The notes under the pieces: model-generated
What the model saw: the letters and a program-made list of their open reading frames with translations, nothing else
Told to the model about the DNA's origin: nothing
Database searches by the model: none
DNA from: G963676205 sp964342525
Lineage (GTDB): Bacteria > Campylobacterota > Campylobacteria > Campylobacterales > Arcobacteraceae
Assembly: GCA_964342525.1 (NCBI GenBank)
Contig: CAYFGQ010000003.1
Location: forward strand, 52,452 to 116,451
Length of the DNA stretch: 64,000 bases
Direction of reading: 5' to 3'
Position numbers and translations under genes: made by a program
Part shown: piece by piece, positions 44,162-52,478 of the stretch
Layout: every line of letters starts with the position of its first letter
Numbering within the stretch: the first letter of the stretch is position 1

Positions 44162-46147
44162 TTATATTTTTGTTGGAATTTTCAAATAAAACTTAGCTCC
44201 AGTACAAGTATTTTTTTCATATTCAAAAGTGCTATTTTCTACTAAAATTTCACCTCTCATATGCTTTACAATGATCTCTTGAACCATATAAAGACCTATT
44301 CCAGTCCCCTTGCTTTGGTGTTTTGTAGTAAAATATGGCTCAAAAATCTTATCAAGATTCTCTTCACCTATGCCTTTTGCATTGTCTTTAAATTCCATAT
44401 AAAAATACTCGTCTTTTTCATACACATCTATAAAGATATATCTAGGGTTATCTATATTTTCTAATGCATCCTTTGCATTATTTAAAATTATTAATACAAC
44501 TTGTACCAATTCGTTCTTAAAATTCTCAATTTCAAAATTTTCTATATTTTTTACAATCTCAATATCTCTATTTTTAAATTTTGAATCCACAAGTTTTAAA
44601 GCTGTATTTATAGCATCTTCTATTTTAAAAACATTGGTCTCTTTATCTGTAAGAAAAAAGTTTCTAAAATCATCAATAGTAGTTGAAAGATATTTAGCAT
44701 TTTCATATATGGTATTTAATGTTTTATCCATATAAGCATCATCTAGATCACCAAACTGCTTTTTGAGCTGTATACCTGATGTGGCTACAGTGATCACTGA
44801 TAAAGGCTGTCTCCATTGGTGGGCTATATTTTCAAGCATATCACCCATAGCAGCCATTTTTGATTGTTGATGTAAGATAAGCTCTTTTCTTTTTAGCTCT
44901 TTCTCCATCTCTGCTTTTATATCTACCATCTTATTTGCATGTTCTGCTATCTTATCAAACTCTTTTGATTCTATGGTATCTCTATTTATCTCTTCATTTT
45001 TAGTTACTAGTTTCTCAATATCTTGGGTAAGATTACCAATATCTTTCGATACAGAGTATTTGATACGATTAAATACAATATAAAATAAAACAAAAAATAG
45101 AAGTCCAAAAAATGAGATCACCAATAGATCAGATAATAATTCATCAAAAAGCTCTTTTCTTTTTCCCTCTATAATCTCATCAATATCATTTAAAGTCTCA
45201 CCTGTACCAATATAAAGATTCCACTCATCAATACCTCGGATATAACTTATCTTCTCTAAGCCCTTATCTTTACCAAAAGGTAAAACATACGGTAGATATC
45301 CATCACCATTACCCTTTGCCATTTTAATTAACTCTTGTACAAGTTTTAAGCCATTTTGATCTTCAACATCATATACATATTTATTTTTAATTGGATAAGT
45401 TAAAGAATACCCCTCATAAGTAGTAGCAAACATATAATTATCTAATTTATCACCAAACTTATAATTATCTATCTTTTCTATAAAATTATCTTTTAATTTT
45501 TGCTCTATATCTTTTAGAAAAACTCCTGTACCGATATAACAATCAAAAGCCTCAAAATAAACAAAATAAGATAATTTTTTATCAAATTTCAAAGTTCTAG
45601 AATCTTGCCAAAGGTATTCCATAAAACCTGATTTTTTCTCTTTTACAAATTTGATAACTTCTCTAATTGTTTTTTTATTCTCTTGGGTAGCTAAATCAAA
45701 TACATTTTTCCCCTCAAGATGTCTTAGGGCATCCACTAAAAGAAAAGTACCATCCATTCTTGTCATAAATACATACTGAGAACCTATATCATGAAACTTT
45801 AACTCACGTAAAGACTCAACAATAATATCCTCTATATTAGGATCAGATTTATGTCTATTATAAAGATTTGTTGCAATTTTTAAGGCAGTATCTACCCTAT
45901 TTTTTAAAGAAAGTTCCACTTCTTTTTGAAGTTTTTCTTTTTCATTTTCAATATCTGAGACCATAAAATCAACTTGTGCTTTCATAATCTCTTTTTTTGA
46001 TGATATAGTATCTTCTTTGATTTGATTTTTCTGAGCTATAAAATTATTGTAGGATAAAAAGCTATTTACAGCAATAATACTTACAATAAAAACTGCAAGT
46101 AAAAATATAGAAGATTTAAAAAATGTATTTTGTAAACTTTTTTTCAT
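44162..46147 (-). CDS. Double-Cache sensor histidine kinase, linked to sensory hydrogenase
   Basis: 661 residues. TM1 (about 12-30) and TM2 (about 345-365) flank two periplasmic Cache_2-type repeats, about 75-210 ('YVFMTRMDGTFLLVDALRHLEG') and 215-335 ('YMFATTYEGYSLTYPIKNKYVY'). The kinase core has His443 in 'ENIAHQWRQPLSV', N box 'ILNNAKDALE', 'DNAKGIGEENL' and 'KGTGIGLYMVQE'. It follows the hydrogenase-like large subunit by 73 nt on the same strand. HoxJ-type kinases read H2-sensing hydrogenases in other bacteria, so the pairing suggests a sensory link, though Cache domains normally sense solutes. Confidence 0.88.
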   Translation of the reverse strand: MKKSLQNTFFKSSIFLLAVFIVSIIAVNSFLSYNNFIAQKNQIKEDTISSKKEIMKAQVDFMVSDIENEKEKLQKEVELSLKNRVDTALKIATNLYNRHKSDPNIEDIIVESLRELKFHDIGSQYVFMTRMDGTFLLVDALRHLEGKNVFDLATQENKKTIREVIKFVKEKKSGFMEYLWQDSRTLKFDKKLSYFVYFEAFDCYIGTGVFLKDIEQKLKDNFIEKIDNYKFGDKLDNYMFATTYEGYSLTYPIKNKYVYDVEDQNGLKLVQELIKMAKGNGDGYLPYVLPFGKDKGLEKISYIRGIDEWNLYIGTGETLNDIDEIIEGKRKELFDELLSDLLVISFFGLLFFVLFYIVFNRIKYSVSKDIGNLTQDIEKLVTKNEEINRDTIESKEFDKIAEHANKMVDIKAEMEKELKRKELILHQQSKMAAMGDMLENIAHQWRQPLSVITVATSGIQLKKQFGDLDDAYMDKTLNTIYENAKYLSTTIDDFRNFFLTDKETNVFKIEDAINTALKLVDSKFKNRDIEIVKNIENFEIENFKNELVQVVLIILNNAKDALENIDNPRYIFIDVYEKDEYFYMEFKDNAKGIGEENLDKIFEPYFTTKHQSKGTGIGLYMVQEIIVKHMRGEILVENSTFEYEKNTCTGAKFYLKIPTKI

Positions 46148-46220
46148 AGCATAACTCGATATTCTTTCGCTTATATTATAACAATTATTTTTTAAGTCGT
46201 CTTAATAATAAAACTTAAAC

Positions 46221-47480
46221 TTATTGTGTGGTACAAACGGAACAAACATCAAAAGATTTAAAAGCAAGTTCAGCTATCTTTTTATCCTCTAATCCCATCA
46301 TAGCCTTTTGTGATATTCCGGGCATCTCCCTTGTACCATTGGATAAATTCCATTGAGTGGGAGTGATGATCTGATAATCTTCTATTTTCCCCTTATCTAT
46401 AGATACACTATGGATCAAAGAGCCTCTAGCAGCCTCAACTACACCTAAACCACTAGCTTTAATATCTTCCATATCCTGATCTGGTTTTATATATGATGGC
46501 TGGGCTAGATCTATCTGTTTTAAAAGATTTTTAGAATGGCTTAGAAGATAAGGTATCTCATATACACGAGAGAGTATACGAGAAATAATACTATCTGAGA
46601 AATGTCTATGGCTATCTTTTATAAGAGGTGTTTTATTTACCATAGCACGACTTAGTGGACCCACCTCATAGTATTTATCCCTATACATCACATCTTTTGC
46701 ATAAGAGGTAGGGTTTTCATACTCTTTTATATATTTATGATTTAAAGTAGCTGCCCTATTTGTTTTTAATGAACGTCCCGATTTAAAACAAGAACTCTCC
46801 CCAGCCACTAAAAACCTATCAAAACTTTTTCCCACATGTTGAAGATTATTTTTTTTAATAAGCCTCAATATATCCGCTAAATCACCCTCTTGATTAAAGA
46901 TAGTTTTTACAGATAGCTTAGATATAAACTTATCCATCTCCATATCTATTAGAGTTGATTCACACATTTTACTTACCTCATCAAGATAAGCTTCCACCTT
47001 TATAAGATCCGTACTTAATACCTTTGATGTAACTCCCCCAGGGATAGAATAAGAGTTGTGGGGATATTGTCCAGCTAAAGAAGCTATAGCTTTTCCCATA
47101 GCCTGAGCTGGTTTTATAGCTTTTTGTAAATCTTGTTTTAAACCAAGTAGAGGATAAATAGTGAGATAAAACCACTTAAAATGGTTTTGGATAAGTTCAA
47201 AATTTAAAGTAAGCTCACGAATGATTTGTGCTTTAGGAGAGATTTCAATCTCTTCATAACAATCCTCTAAAGCTTTCACAGTAGTAATAAGATGGGCATG
47301 ACCACAAATACCACACACCCTAGGATTTATTACAAGAGCATCTAAAGCATCTTTGCCCTTTAATATCTGCTCAATCCCACGGGATGAAAAAAACTCAATA
47401 TCTACAAAGTCGATTCTTTGATTTACAAAACTAAAATTTAGTTTTGCCTCACCTTCTATTTTTTCTATTATCTCTATCAT
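46221..47480 (-). CDS. Sensory/uptake-type [NiFe]-hydrogenase large subunit (HupV/HoxC-like)
   Basis: 419 residues, far smaller than HydB. L1 is 'RVCGICGHAH' (C56, C59); L2 at the extreme C-terminus is 'DVCSVCTTQ' (C413, C416), so all four Ni cysteines are kept. No tail follows L2, as in regulatory hydrogenases that skip proteolysis. The usual Pro and terminal His of DPCxxCxxH are Val and Gln. There is no export signal, so the protein should be cytoplasmic. The likely small-subunit partner is encoded at 57272-58132. Group 2 assignment is inference from length, missing tail and partner. Confidence 0.85.
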   Translation of the reverse strand: MIEIIEKIEGEAKLNFSFVNQRIDFVDIEFFSSRGIEQILKGKDALDALVINPRVCGICGHAHLITTVKALEDCYEEIEISPKAQIIRELTLNFELIQNHFKWFYLTIYPLLGLKQDLQKAIKPAQAMGKAIASLAGQYPHNSYSIPGGVTSKVLSTDLIKVEAYLDEVSKMCESTLIDMEMDKFISKLSVKTIFNQEGDLADILRLIKKNNLQHVGKSFDRFLVAGESSCFKSGRSLKTNRAATLNHKYIKEYENPTSYAKDVMYRDKYYEVGPLSRAMVNKTPLIKDSHRHFSDSIISRILSRVYEIPYLLSHSKNLLKQIDLAQPSYIKPDQDMEDIKASGLGVVEAARGSLIHSVSIDKGKIEDYQIITPTQWNLSNGTREMPGISQKAMMGLEDKKIAELAFKSFDVCSVCTTQ

Positions 47481-47849
47481 GAAAAAATTGTATCAAAATA
47501 TAGATATATTTATATAAAGATATCTATATTTAACAAAAATATTCAAAAAAAATTGACCATTTTTAACAAATCTAAAAAAATTTCAAAATTTTTTGAAATT
47601 TAAAAGAAACCAAGTTTTTATATTATTACATTTTATTAACAATTCCCATCAATTCGTACCTGAGTAAAGCTATCGAGTTTATTCTCTACTTGATCACTTG
47701 ACATTGTTTTTTAAGCCCTATATAGTGGCTTTTAGAGAATTCCATACTTTATTACTTGACATTATTCAAAAAAAAGTATACAATTTCACTATCAATTAAA
47801 AAACAACAAACGGTTTTAAAAAGAAAAAACCGAAATAAAGGAAAATAAA
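47481..47849 (+). promoter_or_regulatory. metY upstream region with two tandem sigma70 promoters and a leader hairpin
   Basis: Two near-consensus promoters are seen: TTGACA (47698-47703), 17 bp, TATAGT (47721-47726), and TTGACA (47756-47761), 17 bp, TACAAT (47779-47784). Both -35 boxes sit in 'ACTTGACATT'. A hairpin CGGTTTT (47811-47817)/AAAACCG (47826-47832) lies just before the ribosome site AAAGGA. The rest (47481-47690) is A/T-rich with no gene seen. Confidence 0.7.
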
Positions 47850-49121
47850 ATGCAAAAAGATACAATCGCTGTACATGGTGGATATAATAACAAAGAGGGA
47901 TACGGTACTATGTCTGTTCCTATCGCTCAAACTACTGCTTATGCATTTAGAGATGCTGAGCATGCAGCAAATCTATTTGCATTAAAAGAGCTTGGACCAA
48001 TCTATACAAGACTTACAAACCCAACAACAGATGTTTTAGAGCAAAGATATGCTGAGTTAGAGGGTGGTGCTGCTGCTATTTGTGTAGCAAGTGGACAAGC
48101 TGCAATTTTTTATGCTATCTCAAATGTTGCTGAAGCTGGTGATAATATCCTTATCTCTGATAAACTTTATGGTGGTGCTGTTACTTTACTTACACACACT
48201 ATTAAAAGATTTGGTATCACTGCTAAAGTATTTAAAAGCTCTGATGCTTCAAACCTTGAAGAACTTATTGATGATAATACAAAAGCGATTTTCTTTGAAA
48301 CATTATCAAACCCACAAATCGCTATAGCAGATGTGGAAGCTATCGTAGATGTAGCGAAGAGAAATGGTGTACTTACAATTGCAGATAATACAGTTGCAAC
48401 TGCAGCTTTATTTAACCCACTAAAATGGGGTGTGGATGTGGTTGTTCACTCTACAAGTAAATATACAAATGGTCAAGGTACAGCTATCGGTGGTATCATC
48501 GTAGAAAGAGATGGTTTAGCAGATTTCTTTAAAGAAAACTCTAAAAGATACTATCACTTTGTAGAGCCAGATGAGTCTTACCATGGTTTAGTATATACAG
48601 ATGTTCCACTACCAAACTTTACTCTTAGAATAAGATTATCACTTCTAAGAGATATCGGTGCATCTCAATCACCACACAACTCTTGGCTATTAATCCAAGG
48701 TGTTGAGACATTAAGTCTTAGAGTTGATAAACACTCTAGCTCAGCTTTAGAAGTAGCTAAGTTCTTAGAATCACAAGATGCAGTTAAATCAGTGAACTAT
48801 CCTGGTTTAGAGTCACACGCTGATTATGATAAAGCACAAAAATATTTCAAAGATGGTAAAGCATCTGGGCTTATTTCATTTGAAGTTGATTCTTATGATA
48901 AAGCAAAAAGTGTAATTGATGCAGCAAAACTATTTAGTGTAGTTGTAAATATTGGTGATAGTAAATCACTTATCGTACACCCAGCTTCAACTACTCACTC
49001 TCAAATGAATGAGGAAGAGTTAGCAAAAGCTGGTGTAAATCCAACAACAGTTAGGTTATCTATTGGATTAGAAGACCCTAAAGATCTTATTGAAGATTTA
49101 ACACAAGCATTAGAGGATTAA
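47850..49121 (+). CDS. metY: O-acetylhomoserine sulfhydrylase / aminocarboxypropyltransferase
   Basis: A 423-residue PLP enzyme of the Cys/Met metabolism family that makes homocysteine from O-acetylhomoserine and sulfide. It begins 'DTIAVHGGYNNKEGYGTMSVPI'. The Schiff-base Lys is in 'VHSTSKYTNGQGTAIGG' near residue 205, preceded by 'ADNTVATAALFNPL'. Length and 'HPASTTHSQMNEEELAKAG' fit MetY rather than MetB. It is the first gene of the sulfur island, followed within 1 nt by the Rrf2 regulator. Confidence 0.92.
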   Translation: MQKDTIAVHGGYNNKEGYGTMSVPIAQTTAYAFRDAEHAANLFALKELGPIYTRLTNPTTDVLEQRYAELEGGAAAICVASGQAAIFYAISNVAEAGDNILISDKLYGGAVTLLTHTIKRFGITAKVFKSSDASNLEELIDDNTKAIFFETLSNPQIAIADVEAIVDVAKRNGVLTIADNTVATAALFNPLKWGVDVVVHSTSKYTNGQGTAIGGIIVERDGLADFFKENSKRYYHFVEPDESYHGLVYTDVPLPNFTLRIRLSLLRDIGASQSPHNSWLLIQGVETLSLRVDKHSSSALEVAKFLESQDAVKSVNYPGLESHADYDKAQKYFKDGKASGLISFEVDSYDKAKSVIDAAKLFSVVVNIGDSKSLIVHPASTTHSQMNEEELAKAGVNPTTVRLSIGLEDPKDLIEDLTQALED

Positions 49122-49122
49122 T

Positions 49123-49530
49123 ATGTCATTATTAACTACAAAAGGTACATACGCTCTTAGTGCTCTATTAGAGATCCATAATAGGGATTCTTCTGAGCCA
49201 GTACAAATTAGAGAGATATCAGCTGAGACTAATATCCCTCAAAGTTATTTAGAGCAGTTGTTCAACAAACTAAAAAAGGCTGGTGTTTTAAAAAGTATCA
49301 GAGGGATTAAAGGTGGATATCTTTTAGCAAAACCTGCTGAAGATATTTATGTAAAAGATGTTTTAGAAATTTTAGAAAAAGATCTTAAAGTAGCTGATTG
49401 TGAAAATCCTATTTTATGTTTATACTTTTCTGAGATTCAAGAACAAATGGAAAAGTTATTAAATGTAAATCTAGTATCACTAGATAAGTATAAAGAACAA
49501 TATAGCAAAAATTTAAATTACGTAATATAA
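49123..49530 (+). CDS. Rrf2-family regulator (CymR-like)
   Basis: A 135-residue winged-helix regulator. HTH 'QIREISAETNIPQSYLEQLFNKLKKAGVLKS', then the wing 'RGIKGGYLLAKP'. Only two cysteines follow ('DCENPILCLYF'), not the three that bind the Fe-S cluster in IscR. In CymR-type members the effector is the O-acetylserine-lyase CysK. Its position between metY and cysK supports a cysteine-metabolism repressor; the target sites are not known. Confidence 0.88.
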   Translation: MSLLTTKGTYALSALLEIHNRDSSEPVQIREISAETNIPQSYLEQLFNKLKKAGVLKSIRGIKGGYLLAKPAEDIYVKDVLEILEKDLKVADCENPILCLYFSEIQEQMEKLLNVNLVSLDKYKEQYSKNLNYVI

Positions 49531-49552
49531 GAAAATAAGGAAGGAATAAATT

Positions 49553-50479
49553 ATGAAATATGCACAAGATGTAACAGGTTTAATTGGAAATACACCATTA
49601 GTACAAATTAAAAAAGCTAGCGTAAACGGAAATACTGTTTTAGGTAAATGTGAATTTATGAACCCAACTCACTCAGTAAAAGATAGAATTGGTGCTCACA
49701 TGATTAAAGATGCTCTTGAAAAAGGTCTTATCAATGAAAATACAACTGTAATCGAGCCAACAAGTGGTAATACAGGTATTGCATTAGCTTCTGTTTGTGC
49801 AGGTTTAGGTATTAAATTAATCCTTACAATGCCTTCTTCAATGAGTTTAGAAAGACGTAAACTTCTTAAAGCTTTAGGTGCTCAATTAGTATTAACAGAA
49901 GCTCCAAAAGGTATGAAAGGTGCTGTTCTTAAAGCTCAAGAGTTAAGTGAAGAGATTGAAAATTCATTCCTTACAAGACAATTTGCAAACCCAGCAAATG
50001 CTGAGATTCATAGACTTACTACAGCTGAAGAGATTTTAGCTGATACAGATGGTAAAGTTGATATCGTTGTAGCTGCTATTGGTACAGGTGGATCAATCAC
50101 AGGTATTGGTGAAGTTCTTAAAAAGCACAACCCAGATATCAAAATCATCGCTGTTGAGCCTGAAGCTTCTCCGATATTAAGTGGTGGTAGCCCAGCTCCA
50201 CATAAAATCCAAGGTATTGGTGCTGGATTTATTCCAGAAGTATTAAATACTAAGGTATATGATGAAGTTAGAACAGTTAGCAATGAAGATGCTATTACAA
50301 CTTCAAGAGCTTTAGCACTTGAAGAGGGATTATTAGTTGGTATTTCAGCTGGTGCAAACTCTTTTGTTGCAAAACAAGTGGCTGAAGAAAATAAAGATAA
50401 AGTTATTGTAACAATCCTTTGTGATACAGGTGAGAGATACCTAAGCTCTGGATTATATGAGTATGATGAGGAAGAGTAG
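49553..50479 (+). CDS. cysK: Cysteine synthase A (O-acetylserine sulfhydrylase)
   Basis: A 308-residue PLP enzyme of normal length. The PLP lysine is in 'PTHSVKDRIG' (about residue 44), the substrate loop is 'PTSGNTGIALA', the phosphate-binding loop 'GTGGSITG' and the C-terminal 'GISAGANSFVA'. It makes cysteine from O-acetylserine and sulfide, and may also be the partner of the adjacent Rrf2 regulator. Structured leader DNA follows its stop codon. Confidence 0.95.
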   Translation: MKYAQDVTGLIGNTPLVQIKKASVNGNTVLGKCEFMNPTHSVKDRIGAHMIKDALEKGLINENTTVIEPTSGNTGIALASVCAGLGIKLILTMPSSMSLERRKLLKALGAQLVLTEAPKGMKGAVLKAQELSEEIENSFLTRQFANPANAEIHRLTTAEEILADTDGKVDIVVAAIGTGGSITGIGEVLKKHNPDIKIIAVEPEASPILSGGSPAPHKIQGIGAGFIPEVLNTKVYDEVRTVSNEDAITTSRALALEEGLLVGISAGANSFVAKQVAEENKDKVIVTILCDTGERYLSSGLYEYDEEE

Positions 50480-50612
50480 ACCTTAAGAAAAGGACAACTC
50501 GTTGTTCCCCTTTAGGGATTTGTTTCTTTAAGTGGGATTTACTCCCACTGCTAAAAGAAATTTAAAAACGTTTGGTCCCTTCAAAAGGGAACCTTTTTAA
50601 GGAATAAATAAA
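50480..50612 (+). promoter_or_regulatory. Structured 5' leader between cysK and DUF2061-cysH (candidate cis-regulatory RNA)
   Basis: 133 nt with at least four hairpins and no ORF. The outer stem is CTTAAGAAA (50482-50490)/TTTCTTTAAG (50523-50532). It encloses GGACAA/TTGTTCC and CCC-TTTA-GGG. Then AGTGGGA (50531-50537)/TCCCACT (50543-50549) follows. The last hairpin GGTCCCT/AGGGAACC (50574-50593) runs into T5 and then AAGGA, the ribosome site. 'CCTTAAGAAAAGG' (50481-50493) can instead pair with 'CCTTTTTAAGG' (50592-50602), which would hide the ribosome site. The final block recurs before the sulfite reductase gene. Confidence 0.65.
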
Positions 50613-50837
50613 ATGAAAGAAAAAGCTTCTAGATCACTAGCAAAAACAATATCATGGAGAACAGTCGGTACCCTTGATACAATCATAATCTCATATTTTA
50701 TCACAGGTGATTTAACAATGGCGGCCTCTATTGGTACTATTGAATTATTTACAAAAATGGCACTTTATTATTTCCATGAGAGAGCTTGGGATAAAGTAAA
50801 ATTTGGAAAAGTTCCAGAACCAGATTATCAAATTTAA
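50613..50837 (+). CDS. DUF2061 membrane protein
   Basis: 74 residues. 'SRSLAKTISWRTVGTLDTIIISYFITGD' and 'ALYYFHERAWDKVKFG' are the DUF2061 hallmarks, with two short hydrophobic helices. The family is often found beside sulfate-assimilation genes; its molecular role is unknown. It is first behind the structured leader and 15 nt ahead of cysH, so it is probably in one operon with cysHDN. Confidence 0.88.
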   Translation: MKEKASRSLAKTISWRTVGTLDTIIISYFITGDLTMAASIGTIELFTKMALYYFHERAWDKVKFGKVPEPDYQI

Positions 50838-50852
50838 AGAGAATAAAAATAG

Positions 50853-51548
50853 ATGAATATAATTAAATTAAATAAAGAGTTTGAAAACTCTAGTGCGCAA
50901 GACGTACTAAAATATTTTATAGATATTTTTGGAGATGAAGCAGCATTATCAAGTAGTCTTGGTGCAGAGGATCAAGTACTTACAGATATGATGTTTAAAC
51001 TTACAGACAAACCAAATATCTTTACCCTTGATACGGGAAGATTACATCCAGAAACTTATGCAGTGATGGATGCAACAAATTTAAAATATAATACAAAATT
51101 AAATGTATTTTTTCCATCATCAAATGAAGTGGAAAAACTATATAACATTCAAGGTGTAAATGGTCACTATGAAAGTATAGAAAATAGAAAAAGATGTTGT
51201 AATATTAGAAAAATAGTACCATTAAAAAGAGCATTACAACCTTTAAAAGTTTGGATCACTGGACTAAGAGCTAGCCAAAGTGTTACAAGAACTGAAATGC
51301 CAATCGTTGAATATGATAAAACATTTGATGTAATAAAAGTAAACCCTTTGATAAACTGGAGCGAAGAGCAAGTATGGGAATATATAAAAGAAAACAATGT
51401 ACCATACAATAAACTTCATGACCAAGGTTATCCAAGTATTGGATGTGAACCCTGTACTAGAGCCGTGGCGGCTGGAGCAGATATTAGAAGCGGAAGATGG
51501 TGGTGGGAAAACCCAGAACATAAAGAGTGTGGATTACACGCAAAATAG
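50853..51548 (+). CDS. cysH: Assimilatory APS/PAPS reductase
   Basis: 231 residues. The P-loop-like 'SSSLGAEDQVLTDM' and 'FTLDTGRLHPETY' identify the CysH family. Paired cysteines 'KRCCNIRK' and 'GCEPCTR' are the four ligands of the [4Fe-4S] cluster found in APS (plant-type) reductases. The catalytic cysteine is in the C-terminal 'KECGLH'. The cluster, together with the absence of a cysC (APS kinase) gene here, argues for APS as substrate. It reduces APS to sulfite using thioredoxin. Confidence 0.93.
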   Translation: MNIIKLNKEFENSSAQDVLKYFIDIFGDEAALSSSLGAEDQVLTDMMFKLTDKPNIFTLDTGRLHPETYAVMDATNLKYNTKLNVFFPSSNEVEKLYNIQGVNGHYESIENRKRCCNIRKIVPLKRALQPLKVWITGLRASQSVTRTEMPIVEYDKTFDVIKVNPLINWSEEQVWEYIKENNVPYNKLHDQGYPSIGCEPCTRAVAAGADIRSGRWWWENPEHKECGLHAK

Positions 51549-51562
51549 AAAGGAAATAAATC

Positions 51563-52477
51563 ATGGAGATTAGTCAAGAGAGATTAACACACCTAAAACA
51601 GCTTGAAGCAGAGTCTATTCATATCATGAGAGAAGTGGTAGCAGAGTTTTCTAACCCTGGTATGCTTTACTCTGTAGGAAAAGATAGCTCAGTAATGCTA
51701 CACCTTTTACAAAAAGCATTCTACCCTGCTCCACCACCATTACCTTTAATGCACGTGGATACAACGTGGAAATTTAAAGAGATGATTGAGTTTAGAGATA
51801 GAAGAGCTAAAGAGGTAGGAATGGACTTAATCGTTTATTCAAACCCAAAAGGTCTAGAGATGGATATCTCACCATTTGAGCATGGATCAGCTTTACATAC
51901 AGATATCATGAAAACTGAAGGTCTAAAAAACGCTTTAAATATCCAAAAGTTTGACGCTGTATTTGGTGGAGCTAGAAGAGATGAAGAAAAGTCTCGTGCA
52001 AAAGAGAGAATCTACTCATTTAGAGATAAAAACCATAGATGGGATCCAAAGAACCAAAGACCAGAATTATGGAATGTATACAATGGTAAACACACACAAG
52101 GTGAGTCGATCAGAGTATTCCCATTATCTAACTGGACAGAGCTTGATATTTGGCAATATATCTATTTAGAGTCTATTCCAATTCCTGATCTTTATTTTGC
52201 AAAAGAAAGAGAAGTGATTGAATATATGGGTACAAAAATCATGGTAGATGATGATAGAGTTCCTGAAGAGTTAAGAGCAACTTCTAAAAAAGAGACTGTA
52301 AGATTTAGAACACTTGGATGTTATCCACTTACTGGTGCAGTAGAGTCTGAGGCTACAACTTTACCAGAGATTATCCAAGAGATGCTTACTTGTACAACAA
52401 GTGAGAGACAAGGTAGACTAATAGATAGTGATGGTGACGCATCAATGGAGAAAAAGAAACAAGAGGGGTATTTTTAA
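51563..52477 (+). CDS. cysD: Sulfate adenylyltransferase subunit 2
   Basis: The 304-residue ATP sulfurylase catalytic subunit. PP-loop 'YSVGKDSSVMLHLLQKAF', then 'FPLMHVDTTWKFKEMIEFRD'-type sequence, 'FGGARRDEEKSRAKER' and 'GCYPLTGAVES'. It forms APS from ATP and sulfate, driven by CysN GTP hydrolysis. It lies 14 nt after cysH and directly before cysN. Confidence 0.96.
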   Translation: MEISQERLTHLKQLEAESIHIMREVVAEFSNPGMLYSVGKDSSVMLHLLQKAFYPAPPPLPLMHVDTTWKFKEMIEFRDRRAKEVGMDLIVYSNPKGLEMDISPFEHGSALHTDIMKTEGLKNALNIQKFDAVFGGARRDEEKSRAKERIYSFRDKNHRWDPKNQRPELWNVYNGKHTQGESIRVFPLSNWTELDIWQYIYLESIPIPDLYFAKEREVIEYMGTKIMVDDDRVPEELRATSKKETVRFRTLGCYPLTGAVESEATTLPEIIQEMLTCTTSERQGRLIDSDGDASMEKKKQEGYF

Positions 52478-52478
52478 T

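Noticed and set aside
50480..50612. Known riboswitch (TPP, SAM, cobalamin, T-box) in the cysK-cysH gap
   Set aside because: None of the core sequences I know for these classes is present; left as an unassigned structured leader.
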